A stretch of 64,000 nucleotides of DNA from Terasakiella magnetica (lineage in GTDB: Bacteria; Pseudomonadota; Alphaproteobacteria; Rhodospirillales; Magnetospirillaceae), in assembly GCA_902729415.1 (NCBI GenBank), contig CACVCF010000334.1, positions 1-64,000 on the forward strand, written 5' to 3'. Numbering within the stretch: the stretch's first letter is position 1; each line of letters opens with the position of its first letter. A model generated the notes under the pieces. It was not told the DNA's origin. It ran no database searches and saw nothing but the letters and a program-made list of their open reading frames with translations. This document shows positions 8,438 to 17,264 of this stretch, piece by piece. A program made the position numbers and the translations under genes.

Positions 8438-10198
8438 GTGACCGGGATGGATGAAAGTCGCGCTACGGTCGATGCCGAGGGGGAGGGGCCAGGTTCTGAT
8501 GGCAAGCTGGGCAAGCCCCAGGAGGCCTATGTCGCCTTTGCCTTTGCCGCCGCCGACCTGCTGATGGAAGTGGCCCATGACGGGCGTATCATCTTTGCCA
8601 TCGGCGCTTCCATGTCGTTGGTGGGACGGCCCGCCCGGCTGCTGGCCGCCATGTATCTTCAGGATCTGTTCCGTCCAGAAGACCGGTCGCGCTCGGTCAA
8701 CGCCATCACCCGTATGGGGGCGGGTGAACGGGTGCGCCACATCCTGCTTCATGTTGCCATGCCCAATGGCTTGACGGTTCCGGTGGCACTGTCGGGCTAT
8801 CCCCATCCCGATCACGAGGGGCGGATACTGCTGGTTCTGACACATAGCGGAACCATCATGTCTCCCACGGTCCGGCGGCACGACGGCGGCATGCTCGACC
8901 GCGGCGGCTTTGAGACCCTGGCCGAGAATCTGATCAAGGAAAGCGCCAAGGATCCCGACGACAGCTACCGCATGACCTTGTTGGACATGCCAGAGCTGAC
9001 CGAGCTGCGGACCAAGGCAGGTGCCGAGGCGACTGCCGACTTCATTTCACGCTTTACGGACTATCTGCGGCAATGCTCGGTGGGCGGCGATGCCGCCGCC
9101 GACCTCGGCAACAGCAAGTTTGGCCTCATCCATGGCCCGGAGATTCTGGCCGAGGATATCGGGCATGCCATTACCGGGCTGGCCCGTTCGGTGGTGGGAA
9201 TGCCGCTGACGGCGGAAACCGCCAGCCTTACCTTTAATTCCTCGGGCATTTCCCCCCATGAGGCCACCAGCGCCCTGATCTATACCCTGAACCGCTTTTC
9301 CTCCGATGGCGCAGCCACCATCCAGGAATTGTCCAAGATGGCGCAGCCATCCTTGTCGCTGACCGTCAGCAAGATGCGGGAAGTCAAGCAGACCATCGGC
9401 CGGGGGGAGTTCCAGCTGTATTTCCAGCCCATCGTCGATCTGTGGAGCAATGCGGTCCACCACTTCGAATGCCTGGTGCGCTTTGGCGATGCGGGGACTT
9501 CGCCCTACAATACCGTGGTGTTCGCCGAGGATACCGGATTGGTGGGAGAGCTGGATCTCGCCATCTGCGCCCGCGCCATCGAGTTTATGCGTGACGGCAA
9601 GGGCAATGACCCGACGCTGCGTTTTGCCGTCAATCTGTCGGGACGGACGCTGTCCAGCCCGTCTCTGGCGGCGCGGCTGCTACGCCTTATCCACGGTGCC
9701 GCCGACCTGCGGGGGCGGCTGCTGTTCGAGCTGACGGAATCGGCCACTATTGACGATCTGGTGGCGGTCAACACGGTGATTCAGGAAATCCGTGCCGGCG
9801 GTCATCCGGTGGGAATCGACGATTTTGGCGCTGGCGCGGCGGCATTCCACTATTTGCGCTCGCTAAAGGTTGATCACGTCAAGATTGATGGCAGCTATGT
9901 GCGCGAGGCCGCCTCCAATGGCGACAGCCTGCCGTTCCTGCGCGCCATGACCCAACTGTGCCGTGAACTGAAAATCGCCACCGTGGCGGAGCATATCGAG
10001 GATGAGGCGACGGCCAATCTTCTGCGTGTTTACAATGTGCGCTATGGCCAGGGCTATTTCTTCGGCAAGCCCATGCAGCCTTCGGAGCGGCAAAGCAATC
10101 TGCGAACCTCCTGGATCACACCCATGACCCAATGGCGCAACGGCCTGCTGTTCTTCGGCAATGGTCCATCTGTGCAATCTCCGCCGGATGGTGGCTGA
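8438..10198 (+). CDS. EAL-domain protein with altered catalytic motifs
   Basis: The 586-residue protein has about 310 residues of unassigned N-terminal sequence, then an EAL domain. The EAL signature reads ECL (FECLVRF). Downstream are FAVNLSGRTL, LLFELTESATI, VGIDDFGAG, VDHVKIDGSYV and GYFFGKP, so most metal- and general-base positions are kept. Loop 6, normally DFGTGYSSL, reads DFGAGAAAF, and the ECL change is unusual. Reduced phosphodiesterase activity or a binding role is therefore possible. There is no GGDEF signature in the N-terminal half and no clear membrane helix, so the protein is probably cytoplasmic. GTG at 8438 or ATG at 8447 may start it. Confidence 0.8.
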   Translation: MTGMDESRATVDAEGEGPGSDGKLGKPQEAYVAFAFAAADLLMEVAHDGRIIFAIGASMSLVGRPARLLAAMYLQDLFRPEDRSRSVNAITRMGAGERVRHILLHVAMPNGLTVPVALSGYPHPDHEGRILLVLTHSGTIMSPTVRRHDGGMLDRGGFETLAENLIKESAKDPDDSYRMTLLDMPELTELRTKAGAEATADFISRFTDYLRQCSVGGDAAADLGNSKFGLIHGPEILAEDIGHAITGLARSVVGMPLTAETASLTFNSSGISPHEATSALIYTLNRFSSDGAATIQELSKMAQPSLSLTVSKMREVKQTIGRGEFQLYFQPIVDLWSNAVHHFECLVRFGDAGTSPYNTVVFAEDTGLVGELDLAICARAIEFMRDGKGNDPTLRFAVNLSGRTLSSPSLAARLLRLIHGAADLRGRLLFELTESATIDDLVAVNTVIQEIRAGGHPVGIDDFGAGAAAFHYLRSLKVDHVKIDGSYVREAASNGDSLPFLRAMTQLCRELKIATVAEHIEDEATANLLRVYNVRYGQGYFFGKPMQPSERQSNLRTSWITPMTQWRNGLLFFGNGPSVQSPPDGG

Positions 10199-10264
10199 AG
10201 CCATCCTTGAATATGCCTCCCTCGGGGATTATTAAGAAGCCGTGCCGACCGATCGGAGGAAGCG

Positions 10265-10672
10265 ATGGAAGATCTCAAGTGGAGTGAGGGGCTCAGCGTT
10301 GGTAACGACGTGCTCGACACGCATCACAGGCATCTCTTCGATCTGCTGCGCGAGATTATCCAGATTGAAACCACGGCCAGTAGCCCTCACAGTTTGGTGG
10401 CTGTCTTCAAGGAATTGAACGATTACATCGCCTATCACTTTGCTGAGGAAGAGGCGATGATGGTTGCGTCAGCCTTTCCTTTCGTAGACTTGCATCGTCA
10501 TTCTCACCAGACTATCGCCATGCATGTTCAGGATTTGTCGGCCTCTTGCAATGCTGACAATTTCAAGGCGGTGGCGCGGGATCTTCATGGTTTTCTATCG
10601 GGGTGGCTGGTCCACCACATCGAAATCGAGGATTTCGAGTATCGCCCTTACATCAGCTCGGTCGCGGGTTGA
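10265..10672 (+). CDS. Bacteriohemerythrin
   Basis: A single-domain hemerythrin of normal length (135 residues) binding O2 at a non-heme di-iron centre. The ligand pattern is complete: His in DTHHRHLFDLL, HFAEEE, HRHSHQ and HHIEIEDFEY, with a carboxylate in the last helix. It has an excellent ribosome site, GGAGGAAGCG, immediately before ATG. Such proteins are common in micro-aerobic alphaproteobacteria as oxygen carriers or sensors. It follows the EAL gene at 66 bases and precedes a second hemerythrin-like gene, but promoters between them cannot be excluded. Confidence 0.9.
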   Translation: MEDLKWSEGLSVGNDVLDTHHRHLFDLLREIIQIETTASSPHSLVAVFKELNDYIAYHFAEEEAMMVASAFPFVDLHRHSHQTIAMHVQDLSASCNADNFKAVARDLHGFLSGWLVHHIEIEDFEYRPYISSVAG

Positions 10673-10741
10673 GGCGATCTCTTTGCCGGGTATTTTGTTC
10701 TGGAAAGATAAAGTCTTTGAACTCTTAATGGATGTTTTGCA

Positions 10742-10791
10742 ATGGGCCTTACTTCGCAGGCGCAATATCGCACTTGCGAAGTAAGGCCCAT
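10742..10791. repeat. Perfect 17-bp inverted repeat with 16-base loop
   Basis: ATGGGCCTTACTTCGCA is mirrored exactly after 16 bases. It follows the bacteriohemerythrin gene at 70 bases. No run of T follows on either strand, so it is not a standard intrinsic terminator. It may be an mRNA-protecting hairpin, a mobile repeat remnant or a factor-assisted terminator. Confidence 0.6.
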
Positions 10792-10892
10792 GTCATCGTC
10801 ATATTGATTCTTTGATCAGGCGTCCATATACTCACCGCACATACAATAAATAAAAATAAAACCAGCGCCTTCAGGGAAGGCTGGGAGGGTGC

Positions 10893-11324
10893 ATGGCTCC
10901 CCATATGCAAGGCTTAGAGACAGGCGTTTCGGCCATTGATGCTGGAAACGACGGGTTGCGCTACCTCCTTGGTCGGGTGTTCGAGCCTGGGGTGGAGTGT
11001 CGGCGCGGTCAGGGCGATGGTCAGTGTGACCGGAAGCATTGCATCCGTCTTCAGGCCATCATCCGCTATATAGATCGTAACTTCGCGCACCAGGAGCGGG
11101 TGATGGCCGAGGCCGATTATCCCGAGGCCGGTCGCCATTGCGGCGACCACGCCAGCTTGGTGGATAAACTCCATATCATGGTCCGCGGGCAGGTCTGTGC
11201 CGACCGTGACGGCCAGAAAGTGCGGGACTTCATTTCCCACTGGGCGGTCGAGCATGCCAAGCGTTGCGACCATCCTTTCAGCAAATGGGCCGTGACCCGC
11301 AGGGTGCTTGCCCCCAAGCGGTAA
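10893..11324 (+). CDS. Divergent hemerythrin-like protein lacking one iron ligand
   Basis: The 143-residue product keeps three of the hemerythrin ligand blocks: HQERVM (H-x3-E type), HCGDH (H-x3-H) and HAKRCD (H-x4-D). The first-helix His expected in a DxQH-like context is replaced (DAGNDGL). A Cys- and charge-rich insertion lies between the first two helices (ECRRGQGDGQCDRKHC). A mono-iron or otherwise altered centre, or a cysteine-based function, is possible. The start at 10893 has a GGGAGGG ribosome site. It is a separate paralogue of the intact bacteriohemerythrin upstream. Confidence 0.75.
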   Translation: MAPHMQGLETGVSAIDAGNDGLRYLLGRVFEPGVECRRGQGDGQCDRKHCIRLQAIIRYIDRNFAHQERVMAEADYPEAGRHCGDHASLVDKLHIMVRGQVCADRDGQKVRDFISHWAVEHAKRCDHPFSKWAVTRRVLAPKR

Positions 11325-11375
11325 CGCTTCAACATCTTGGGTGCAGTCGGGGGCGTTTACCGCTAGTGTTAGGTC

Positions 11376-13322
11376 ATGAGCGTAACCGTGGCGACCCATC
11401 CCCCTTCCGACGCGGCCGAGTGCCCCCTGGACCCGGAACAGCGCGCAGCGGCCCAGGCCGACGCGCAATCCGTGCTGGTTCTGGCGGGACCGGGAACCGG
11501 CAAGACCACCACTTTGGTGGGGCGCTATGTTCATCTTCTGGATCAGGGCGTGGCGGCGCCGCGGATGTTCGTCGCCACCTTCAGCGCCCGCGCTGCCGCG
11601 GAAATGCGGACCCGGATCGCGTCGCGTTTGCGCCAGGGTGGGGATTTCGAGGCCGAGCGCTTCCGCCGCATGCCCATCGGCACGCTGCACGGCATGGCGT
11701 CACGGTTGCTGCTGCGCCATCCGCCGCCCGATTGTCCGCCCTTTCGCATTTTTGACGACCATGCCTGCAATCGCTTGGTGGCGAAGCATCGGCTTTATCT
11801 CTCCGACGACGCCCGCAAGCCGCTGGATGTATTCGGGGCCTACAAGGACCGCTTGATGGACCCAGCGGCGGCTTTGGCCGAGGCCAAGGCCAAGGACGAT
11901 GCCGATCTGCAGGAGGCGGCGGAGAAGTACGCCGCCTTTCAGCAGGCGCTGGCGGCTGAGGGCGGCTTTGATTTCGGTGATCTTATCATGGCCCTGGTCC
12001 ATGGCATGGAGCGCCATCCCGATTATGCTGTCCGGGTGGCCGGGTTCTTCGACCACCTGCTGATCGACGAGTACCAAGATATCAACCCGGCGCAGGAACG
12101 GATGCTGCGTCTGCTGCGCTCGCAAGGGGCGCATCTGTGGGCGGTGGGCGATGACGACCAGTGCCTCTATGCCTGGAGATCGGCCGACCCGGCCTTCATC
12201 CTCGACTTTGCCGCCTCGTGGCCGGACCCGGCGCTGTTCCGGCTGTCGCGCAATTACCGCTCCACCGCCACCATCGTCCGGGCGGCAGGTGCCCTGATCG
12301 TCGGCAACCGCCGCCGCCACACCAAGGCCCAGGTGCCCGAAAGCGCCTCTCGTCTGGCCCTCACCATCGCCGGTCTCGACGATGACGAGGCCGAGGCCGC
12401 CTATGTGCTGCGGGTGGTGCGGGGGCTGGCGGGGAAGGGGATGCCACTGTCAGAGATGGCGGTGCTCTATCGCGCCGGGCATGTGGGATCGCGCATTCAG
12501 ATTGCCCTGGCCGAGGCCGGCATCGCGGTGACGGTGCGCGGTGCGGGAGAGTTCTGGCAACTGACGCCGGTGCGGCTGGTCGCGGGCCTGATCCGGCTGC
12601 TGGCCGATCCCCGCGATATGGACGCCCGCGCCATGATGGGCCACGGTAAACGGGTTGATAAGGTGCTGGAGCAGGCCCCCGAGAAGGTGGATACGGCGGC
12701 GCCCTGGCCTGCCTTCTGCCGTCAGGCTGGGCGGTTGGCCTCGGCTACCGCCCGCCCGCCGGGAGAAGACGGGCTGCAATGGCGCGACCTCTGCTTTACC
12801 GCCGCCGACCTCGCCGCCGAGTGTGACGGGATCGAGGACTTCATCCGCTTGATGGCGGAGCAGCGGCGCTCGCTCAAGGCTGCCGAGGCCGGAGGCGATG
12901 CCGTGGTGCTGTCCACCATTCACGGCGCCAAGGGCCTGGAATGGTCGGCGGTGGTGGTGGCGGGATGCGAGGCAGATCTGATGCCCCATGAAGCTTCCGG
13001 TGATCTCGAAGAAGAGCGCCGCCTGATGTATGTGGCCGCCACCCGCGCCAAACGGTGGCTGGTGCTCTGTTTCGCCGCCGAACGCCGCAAGAGCGCCCGG
13101 CCATCGCCCTATATCATCGAGATGCTGGGCGGCCTGGAGCCGGACCAGATCCGCTATCACGACGAAACCACGCGGCGGCGTCTGCATCAACCTGCGCCCG
13201 CCCCGGCGGCGGTGACGGCCAAAGGACGCGGCAAGGCCGCGGGCGAGCGGGCCATCCCCCTTAAGCCCGGCCTTAAGGGGGGCAAGCGCCCGTTTCCAAT
13301 CCACAAGAAACACCGGACTTAA
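11376..13322 (+). CDS. UvrD/PcrA-type superfamily 1 DNA helicase
   Basis: The 648-residue protein shows the full SF1A set in order: Walker A AGPGTGKTTTLVGRY, LIDEYQDINPAQE, AVGDDDQCLYAWR, LSRNYRSTATIV, STIHGAKGLEWSAV and LMYVAATRAKRWL. It unwinds DNA 3-prime to 5-prime in ATP-dependent repair or replication restart by family precedent. It is somewhat short for UvrD, with a basic, Lys/Arg-rich tail. The upstream ribosome site is weak. It is probably a second UvrD paralogue rather than the main uvrD gene. Confidence 0.9.
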   Translation: MSVTVATHPPSDAAECPLDPEQRAAAQADAQSVLVLAGPGTGKTTTLVGRYVHLLDQGVAAPRMFVATFSARAAAEMRTRIASRLRQGGDFEAERFRRMPIGTLHGMASRLLLRHPPPDCPPFRIFDDHACNRLVAKHRLYLSDDARKPLDVFGAYKDRLMDPAAALAEAKAKDDADLQEAAEKYAAFQQALAAEGGFDFGDLIMALVHGMERHPDYAVRVAGFFDHLLIDEYQDINPAQERMLRLLRSQGAHLWAVGDDDQCLYAWRSADPAFILDFAASWPDPALFRLSRNYRSTATIVRAAGALIVGNRRRHTKAQVPESASRLALTIAGLDDDEAEAAYVLRVVRGLAGKGMPLSEMAVLYRAGHVGSRIQIALAEAGIAVTVRGAGEFWQLTPVRLVAGLIRLLADPRDMDARAMMGHGKRVDKVLEQAPEKVDTAAPWPAFCRQAGRLASATARPPGEDGLQWRDLCFTAADLAAECDGIEDFIRLMAEQRRSLKAAEAGGDAVVLSTIHGAKGLEWSAVVVAGCEADLMPHEASGDLEEERRLMYVAATRAKRWLVLCFAAERRKSARPSPYIIEMLGGLEPDQIRYHDETTRRRLHQPAPAPAAVTAKGRGKAAGERAIPLKPGLKGGKRPFPIHKKHRT

Positions 13323-13411
13323 GACCGCCATGGGGCAGTATATGGAGTGTTTGATTTTCCGAACTGAAAAAGGCATCCTGCAAACGCTGTTCAAGGTCTG
13401 GGGGAGGATTT

Positions 13412-13507
13412 ATGTATCTCCCAAGTCTTGGTGGGACGACGCAGCCACGAAGGGGGGGCTTGCCGTCTATTCTTGCTGCATTGCAGCATTGCGAGGGGCT
13501 TGCGTAA
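13412..13507 (+). CDS. Possible 31-codon small open frame upstream of the repeat protein
   Basis: A GGGGGAGGA sequence lies 3 bases before an ATG that opens a 31-codon frame ending in TAA. The peptide (starting MYLPSLGGTTQ) resembles nothing I know. The ribosome site is the only support. It lies 104 bases before the large repeat-protein gene, so it could be a leader peptide or pure chance. Confidence 0.2.
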   Translation: MYLPSLGGTTQPRRGGLPSILAALQHCEGLA

Positions 13508-13611
13508 CCATTCTGTCATTATTCTAGTGGCTCATCTGTGCCGGTTCGTTCTTCAGCGGTGGTCTCGAACCGACGGCGGGAGCTTAATTTTTCCACGTTC
13601 AAGGCTGACTC

Positions 13612-16488
13612 ATGGGCGACAAGACGATGACCAGAGGCGAGACCGAGGCACAGGCTCCGGCGGCGGTGGATGACGACGTAACCGACAAGCCCCCGATTCC
13701 GCCGCTGACGGTGTTCCGTCCAGCCCCGGTCGCTCCGCCGCGTTCGGGCTCCGGCTTGGTGCAGGCGGTGGGCCTTATGGCGACGGCGGGATGGATCGGC
13801 GTGTGCGGTTATTACGCCGCCTCCTCCATCGGCTGGAGCAACCTGTTCTTCATGCAGCCTCAGGAAGTGGGGGGCCTGGTGGGGGCCGCCTTCATTCCGC
13901 TGGCCTTTCTGTGGCTGGTCATCGCCTATCTGGATCGCGGCCGCGAGCTGCGTTCGGTCACCATCGAAATCCGCGAGCAGTTGTCGCGCCTGACCTATCC
14001 CGCCGAGGGGGCCGAGAGCCGGGTGGCGGTAATCGCTGACTCACTGCGGTCCCAGGCCCGCGATCTGCTGGCTGCCTCCACCGAGGCTTCGGCCAAGGGT
14101 GAGGCCGTACGCGACATGATGGCGGCCCAGGTGGAGGCCATGACCGGCGTGGTGGGGCGCGTCAATGACGAGGCCCAGGCCGCCGTCGATGCCCTGCGCA
14201 AGGAAGTCGACCGCCTGACCCAGGCCGCCGATTCCGCCACGGCGCGGGCGCGCGAGGTCGAGCATCTGCTGCGCATGCAGACTCAGGATCTATCCAACGT
14301 CACCGAGGTTTCTGCCCAGCGCATCCGCGAATTCGGCGACCTGCTGCGGGGCCAGATCGAAAGCATCGACGCCACATCGGCCCGTGCCGCGTCGCGCGCC
14401 GACGGCATCGCCGAGCAGGTCCGGGCCCAGGCCGAGGCGTTGGACCACACCTCCCAGGCGGCGGTCGCCCGCGCCGAGCAGGTGGTGGCGATGTTCGAGC
14501 GTCAAAGCATTCAGTTGGGGTCGTCGGCCGAGCAGGCCACCACCCGCACCGAAGTGGTCGCCACCGCGTTGGCCGAGCGGGTCGATGCACTCAGCACCTT
14601 GTTCACCCGTCAGAACACCGATCTCGATCAGGCTGCCGAACGTCTGGCCGAGCAGACCGGCCGCATCTCATCCTCGTTGCAGCAGCAGGCCACTGGCCTT
14701 GACCAGATCACCGAGCGCGTGTTGTCGCGAGTCAAGATCGTCGAGGAGGCGCTCTCGGTGCAGTCGCGTGAGCTGGTTTCGGCTTCGGATCAGGCCATGG
14801 GCCGCTTCCGCGAGATCGAGGACGTGCTGTCGCGTCATACTGACAATCTCAAGACCGCCGCCGACGATGCCGCCAGCCAGCTGGGCGCAGTGGGCGACGT
14901 CTTCGTCCAGCGCCGCGACGACGTCGAAACCTCGTCCGAGCGCGCCATGTCGCGGGTCCGTGAAGTGGGCGAGGCCTTCCAGTCCCAGACCCGGTCCCTG
15001 TCGGCCGCGTCCGATCAGATGACCGCCCGTGGCCGCGAAGTCACCGAGACCCTGCGTCTGCACATCGAAGACCTCAACAAGGGGGCCGAGCGGGCTGCCG
15101 CCCAGGCGGAAAACATCCGCCAATCGCTGCGCAAGCAGGCCGACGAGCTGGCCGACGCCGCCAATGTGGTTTCGACCCAGTCCAAGCTGTCGGAAGCGTC
15201 GCTGAACCAGCAGTCGCGCCACCTCATCGCCACTTCCGATCAAGTCATGGGCAAGGTCAAGAGCATCGCCGACGTTCTGCGTCAGAGCACCAACGATCTG
15301 ATCGCCATGTCCAGCCGCGTCGGGGTCGAACTGGACGCGGTGGGCGAGGGGCTGCGTCTGCGCACCGGCGACGTGGCGACTGCCGCGACGCGGGCCATCG
15401 CCGAATCGGGTGGTGTTTCTGAATTGCTGGAAAAGCGTTCCGAGCAGCTGACCGCCGTGTCCGAGCAATTGGGCTCGCGGGTCCGTGCCGCCACCGAGGT
15501 TCTGCGCAAGCAGACCGAGCAGGTGGTGATCTCCGCCGATCAGGCCGAGGCCTCGGTCAACGGCGTCGGCGAGGCGCTGCGGGTTCAGGCCCAGTCCCTG
15601 GCGCGTGTCGCCGACGATTCCACCGATGTTCTCAAAGCCTTCGGTCAGGCTATTCAACAGAACTCGGTGGATCTGGGCGCAGCCGCCCAGCAGGTTTTCG
15701 CCCAGTCCCAGACCGCGGGCGACGCCCTGCGCACCATCAGCCGCGACTTCGAGGAGACCTCCAACAAGACCGCCGCCCAGGTCACCGCCGCGGGCGACAT
15801 GCTGCGTGCCGGTATCCGGGAACTTACCGCTTCGTCCGAGCGCATCACTGCCCAGGTGCGGGCATCGGGCGACGGCTTGCGCCGTCACGCCCTCGAATTG
15901 CAGGAAACCACAGAGCGGACCGGCGCCAAGCTGGAAGCCGCGTTCGAGATGGTGCGCACCAAGTCCAACGATCTTGGCATTACCGGTGACCGTCTGTCGC
16001 AGCAGGCCGAAAGCTTCTCCTCCAGCTTCTCGCGTCAGGTCGATGAGCTGGTCAACGCCTCCAAACTGGCCGAAATCCGGGGGCAGCAATTGGATGACAA
16101 GCGCGCCCAGGCCTCGGTGGAGCATTTCCTTCAGAATGCCGCCTTCATCGTTGAGAAGCTGCAATCGCTGTCGGTGGATATCGGCCGTATCTTCCAGGCC
16201 AATGTGGACGAGAAGGCGTGGCGCGACTTCCATGCCGGCGATCAGAGCATCTTCGTCCGCAAAATTCTCAAGAATCTGGACAAGCACCAGATGGCCGCCA
16301 TCAAGAACAAGTTCGAAGACGATGGCGAGTTCCGCGAATACGTTACCCGCTATCTGGCCGAGTTCGAATCCTTGCTCAATCAGGCCCGCAATTCCGACCA
16401 TACCGACGTGCTGACCGGTACCTTCACCTCGTCCGAGGTGGGCAAGCTCTATCTGGTTCTGGCGCGCTCGCTGGGGCGTCTGGACTGA
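13612..16488 (+). CDS. Inner-membrane, 27-repeat coiled-coil protein (TipN/GPR-like architecture)
   Basis: The 958-residue protein has a proline-rich cytoplasmic N-terminus, two membrane helices (about 47-72 and 86-107) and then 27 consecutive units of exactly 25 residues from 145 to 830. The only break is an 11-residue insertion after unit 7. Each unit follows an LRxQxxxLxxAxxxAxxRxxxVxEx pattern. A conserved-looking globular end of 128 residues follows (WRDFHAGDQSIFVRKIL, KFEDDGEFREYVTRYLAEFE). Two N-terminal helices plus a long cytoplasmic coiled coil match the polarity protein TipN of Caulobacter and the growth-pole ring protein GPR of Agrobacterium. A polar scaffold role is inference. 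It is transcribed alone and ends at a strong terminator. Confidence 0.75.
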   Translation: MGDKTMTRGETEAQAPAAVDDDVTDKPPIPPLTVFRPAPVAPPRSGSGLVQAVGLMATAGWIGVCGYYAASSIGWSNLFFMQPQEVGGLVGAAFIPLAFLWLVIAYLDRGRELRSVTIEIREQLSRLTYPAEGAESRVAVIADSLRSQARDLLAASTEASAKGEAVRDMMAAQVEAMTGVVGRVNDEAQAAVDALRKEVDRLTQAADSATARAREVEHLLRMQTQDLSNVTEVSAQRIREFGDLLRGQIESIDATSARAASRADGIAEQVRAQAEALDHTSQAAVARAEQVVAMFERQSIQLGSSAEQATTRTEVVATALAERVDALSTLFTRQNTDLDQAAERLAEQTGRISSSLQQQATGLDQITERVLSRVKIVEEALSVQSRELVSASDQAMGRFREIEDVLSRHTDNLKTAADDAASQLGAVGDVFVQRRDDVETSSERAMSRVREVGEAFQSQTRSLSAASDQMTARGREVTETLRLHIEDLNKGAERAAAQAENIRQSLRKQADELADAANVVSTQSKLSEASLNQQSRHLIATSDQVMGKVKSIADVLRQSTNDLIAMSSRVGVELDAVGEGLRLRTGDVATAATRAIAESGGVSELLEKRSEQLTAVSEQLGSRVRAATEVLRKQTEQVVISADQAEASVNGVGEALRVQAQSLARVADDSTDVLKAFGQAIQQNSVDLGAAAQQVFAQSQTAGDALRTISRDFEETSNKTAAQVTAAGDMLRAGIRELTASSERITAQVRASGDGLRRHALELQETTERTGAKLEAAFEMVRTKSNDLGITGDRLSQQAESFSSSFSRQVDELVNASKLAEIRGQQLDDKRAQASVEHFLQNAAFIVEKLQSLSVDIGRIFQANVDEKAWRDFHAGDQSIFVRKILKNLDKHQMAAIKNKFEDDGEFREYVTRYLAEFESLLNQARNSDHTDVLTGTFTSSEVGKLYLVLARSLGRLD
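14044..16101 (+). repeat. 27 x 75-bp degenerate tandem repeat within the coiled-coil gene
   Basis: The repeat is kept at the protein level as 25-residue units with little DNA identity, so it is an old duplication under length constraint. A single 33-bp (11-residue) insertion follows unit 7. Lengths of 25 and 11 residues both suit a coiled coil with hendecad phasing. Confidence 0.85.
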
Positions 16489-16514
16489 TTGTTTCCCGAT
16501 GGGAAACCGCAAAG

Positions 16515-16545
16515 CGGCGCCGGGTCATTCCGGCGCCGTTTTTTT
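16515..16545 (+). terminator. Rho-independent terminator after the coiled-coil gene
   Basis: The 9-bp stem CGGCGCCGG/CCGGCGCCG encloses GTCATT and is followed by seven T. It lies 27 bases beyond the stop codon. Confidence 0.9.
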
Positions 16546-16554
16546 ATACCAAGG

Positions 16555-16583
16555 GCCGGGCGGACCACCTCCGTGGTCCTTGG
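16555..16583 (+). repeat. Small hairpin repeat, copy A
   Basis: GCCGGGCGG is followed by stem ACCAC, loop CTCC, stem GTGGT and CCTTGG. The flanks and loop match copies at 41948, 46110 and 46214, while stem bases differ in a compensatory way. This copy lies between the terminator of the coiled-coil gene and the stop of the phosphoesterase-like gene. Confidence 0.65.
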
Positions 16584-16586
16584 GTT

Positions 16587-17264
16587 TTATTCCCCCGATC
16601 CCAGCTTCATGCGTGTCCCCACCCGTCCCGTCGCCGCGGCCGCGGCGGGGGATTGGCGGGGGAACTGGGCTTCCAACTGGGCGCGGGTCATGGTCTTGAT
16701 CCGGCCGCCGCTGACCATCAGGGCGGCGAAGGGGCGGCGGAACAGGGGCTTCAAGGCTGGCGACAGCACATCGGTGCCGGTGCCGTCGGAACCGAAGGCG
16801 GGCAGCAGCAGCCTGCGGCCGTCGAAGACGTAGCAGGGCCGGGTTTCGCTGTCCTCGCCCCGGCGCAGGCGGGCGACGGGGGCCAGACCACCCGCAACCT
16901 CGCCGATGGGCGTTTCGGCGCTGGCGGTGGCGCGAAAGGTCAGGGGACCGCGCTGATAGGCGGCGGCCTCGACCCACACCCAGTCGTGGGCCGCCAGCAT
17001 GGCCGTCAGGGCCTTGGCCTCGGTCTTACCCAGCAGGCCGTCACGATAAAGGCGGGGCAGGGTCTCGCCCAGCCATAGAACCGCCCTGGGGCGGCGGCGG
17101 TTCAGCACGGTCGCCAGGATTTTGAACAGAGCGGGCAAACGGGCCGCAGCGGCGCGGGGTGTGCTGGTGTTGGTCAGGGGGTCGGCCAGGGCAATCAGAT
17201 GTTCCTTGGGCCAGACCAGGGCGCCCGAGCCATCGGGCAGCAGATGGGCGCCGTTCAGCAGCAT
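16587..17264 (-). CDS. Metallophosphoesterase-like protein without catalytic motifs (PdeM-like)
   Basis: The start at 17264 overlaps the HIT gene stop by 10 bases. The 225-residue product has the layout of the PdeM family of small calcineurin-like phosphoesterases: an opening LLNGAHLLPDGSGALVWP, then a strand where the family has ADLH (ALADPLTN here), then RPRAVLWLGE where the family has GD. The D-x-H, GD-x2-H and GNHD metal motifs are all lost. This suggests a pseudo-enzyme or a repurposed fold rather than an active endonuclease. The reading frame is intact and its codon use matches neighbours, arguing against simple decay. Family assignment is by pattern only. Confidence 0.6.
   Translation of the reverse strand: MLLNGAHLLPDGSGALVWPKEHLIALADPLTNTSTPRAAAARLPALFKILATVLNRRRPRAVLWLGETLPRLYRDGLLGKTEAKALTAMLAAHDWVWVEAAAYQRGPLTFRATASAETPIGEVAGGLAPVARLRRGEDSETRPCYVFDGRRLLLPAFGSDGTGTDVLSPALKPLFRRPFAALMVSGGRIKTMTRAQLEAQFPRQSPAAAAATGRVGTRMKLGSGE

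Noticed and set aside
10742..10791. Calling the 17-bp repeat an intrinsic terminator
   Set aside because: No T run follows on either strand.
14668..16512. 614-codon minus-strand open frame
   Set aside because: Shadow of the coiled-coil repeat gene; composition and lack of motifs match an antisense reading.
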